Source: Nocardioides sp.
GTDB lineage: Bacteria > Actinomycetota > Actinomycetes > Propionibacteriales > Nocardioidaceae
Reading direction: 5' to 3'
NCBI GenBank assembly: GCA_029264225.1
Contig: JARICB010000283.1
Location: 1-5,720 of the forward strand
Length of the DNA stretch: 5,720 nt
Each line of letters opens with the position of its first letter. Position 1 is the first letter of the stretch. A program made the translations under genes and the position numbers. The notes under the pieces are model-generated. The model made no database searches and had not been told where the DNA came from. It saw only the letters and a list, made by a program, of their open reading frames with translations. Positions 5,650-5,720 of the stretch are shown one piece after another.

Positions 5650-5720
5650 ACTGAGAGGATCCCGGGTCAGTGGCACTGCCACGGGCAGGGGGAGTGGTGG
5701 GGGGAGTGGTCGTGGGCGTG
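5648..5720 (-). CDS. C-terminal tail of the gene upstream of pknB (partial)
   Basis: One minus-strand frame entering from the right edge reads TPTTTPPTTPPARGSATDP and ends GSSQ at a TGA (5650-5648), 10 nt before the pknB ATG. The Thr/Pro-rich composition resembles the disordered tails of proteins encoded next to pknB, such as PknA or the penicillin-binding protein PbpA/FtsI, but 23 residues cannot decide between them. The other two frames give a His-rich peptide or a Pro-rich stretch joined to pknB, both less plausible. The stop position and operon spacing are the main support. Confidence 0.6.
   Translation of the reverse strand, partial: TPTTTPPTTPPARGSATDPGSSQ

Noticed and set aside
5638..5682. 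Longer pknB starting at GTG 5682
   Set aside because: No Shine-Dalgarno precedes it, the added 15 residues are not typical of PknB, and it would overlap the end of the upstream gene. ATG 5637 has GAGAAGG at 5 nt.

Overview
The window is GC-rich, tightly packed DNA from a high-GC Gram-positive bacterium (Actinomycetota). The gene set and order (cyclophilin, zinc-ribbon rhomboid, CrgA, DUF881 protein, then a convergent PASTA kinase) match the conserved cell-division and cell-wall neighbourhood that many actinobacteria carry near the chromosomal origin. CrgA and the PknB-type kinase with activation loop MTQTAAVVGTAQYLSPE are specific to that phylum. I cannot assign a genus; something in the Propionibacteriales is a guess.

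Layout. Bases 1-562 (minus) hold the N-terminal 187 residues of an unrecognised single-pass membrane protein built on 11-residue helical repeats; it runs off the left edge. A 127-bp divergent gap separates it from ppiA (690-1196, plus), followed after 19 bp by a rhomboid-family intramembrane protease (1216-2160, plus). A 343-bp non-coding gap between convergent genes (2161-2503) is unusually rich in secondary structure: a 23-bp perfect inverted repeat, a cluster of TTCTCCACA motifs resembling actinobacterial DnaA boxes and forming a second hairpin, and a GC-rich hairpin just past crgA. crgA (2504-2956, minus) encodes a 150-aa protein that looks like two CrgA units in tandem. It diverges from a DUF881 gene (3037-3829, plus) across an 80-bp gap holding TAGCGTA, which reads as a -10 element on both strands. 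The DUF881 gene is broken by a frameshift at a run of six C. Only 8 bp separate its stop from that of pknB (3838-5637, minus), a 599-aa membrane Ser/Thr kinase with three PASTA domains and a repetitive Pro/Thr/Glu tail. The C-terminal end of another gene of the pknB operon (5648-5720, minus) lies at the right edge.

Biology. PknB senses peptidoglycan or lipid II outside the cell and phosphorylates division and wall-synthesis proteins; CrgA is a membrane component of the divisome; DUF881 proteins are envelope proteins of unknown role. The window is therefore mostly an envelope and division locus with a folding enzyme and a membrane protease beside it. I saw no mobile-element gene, defence system, CRISPR array, tRNA or rRNA. 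The parts that ordinary annotation would miss are the structured gap at 2161-2503, the doubled CrgA and the frameshifted DUF881 gene.
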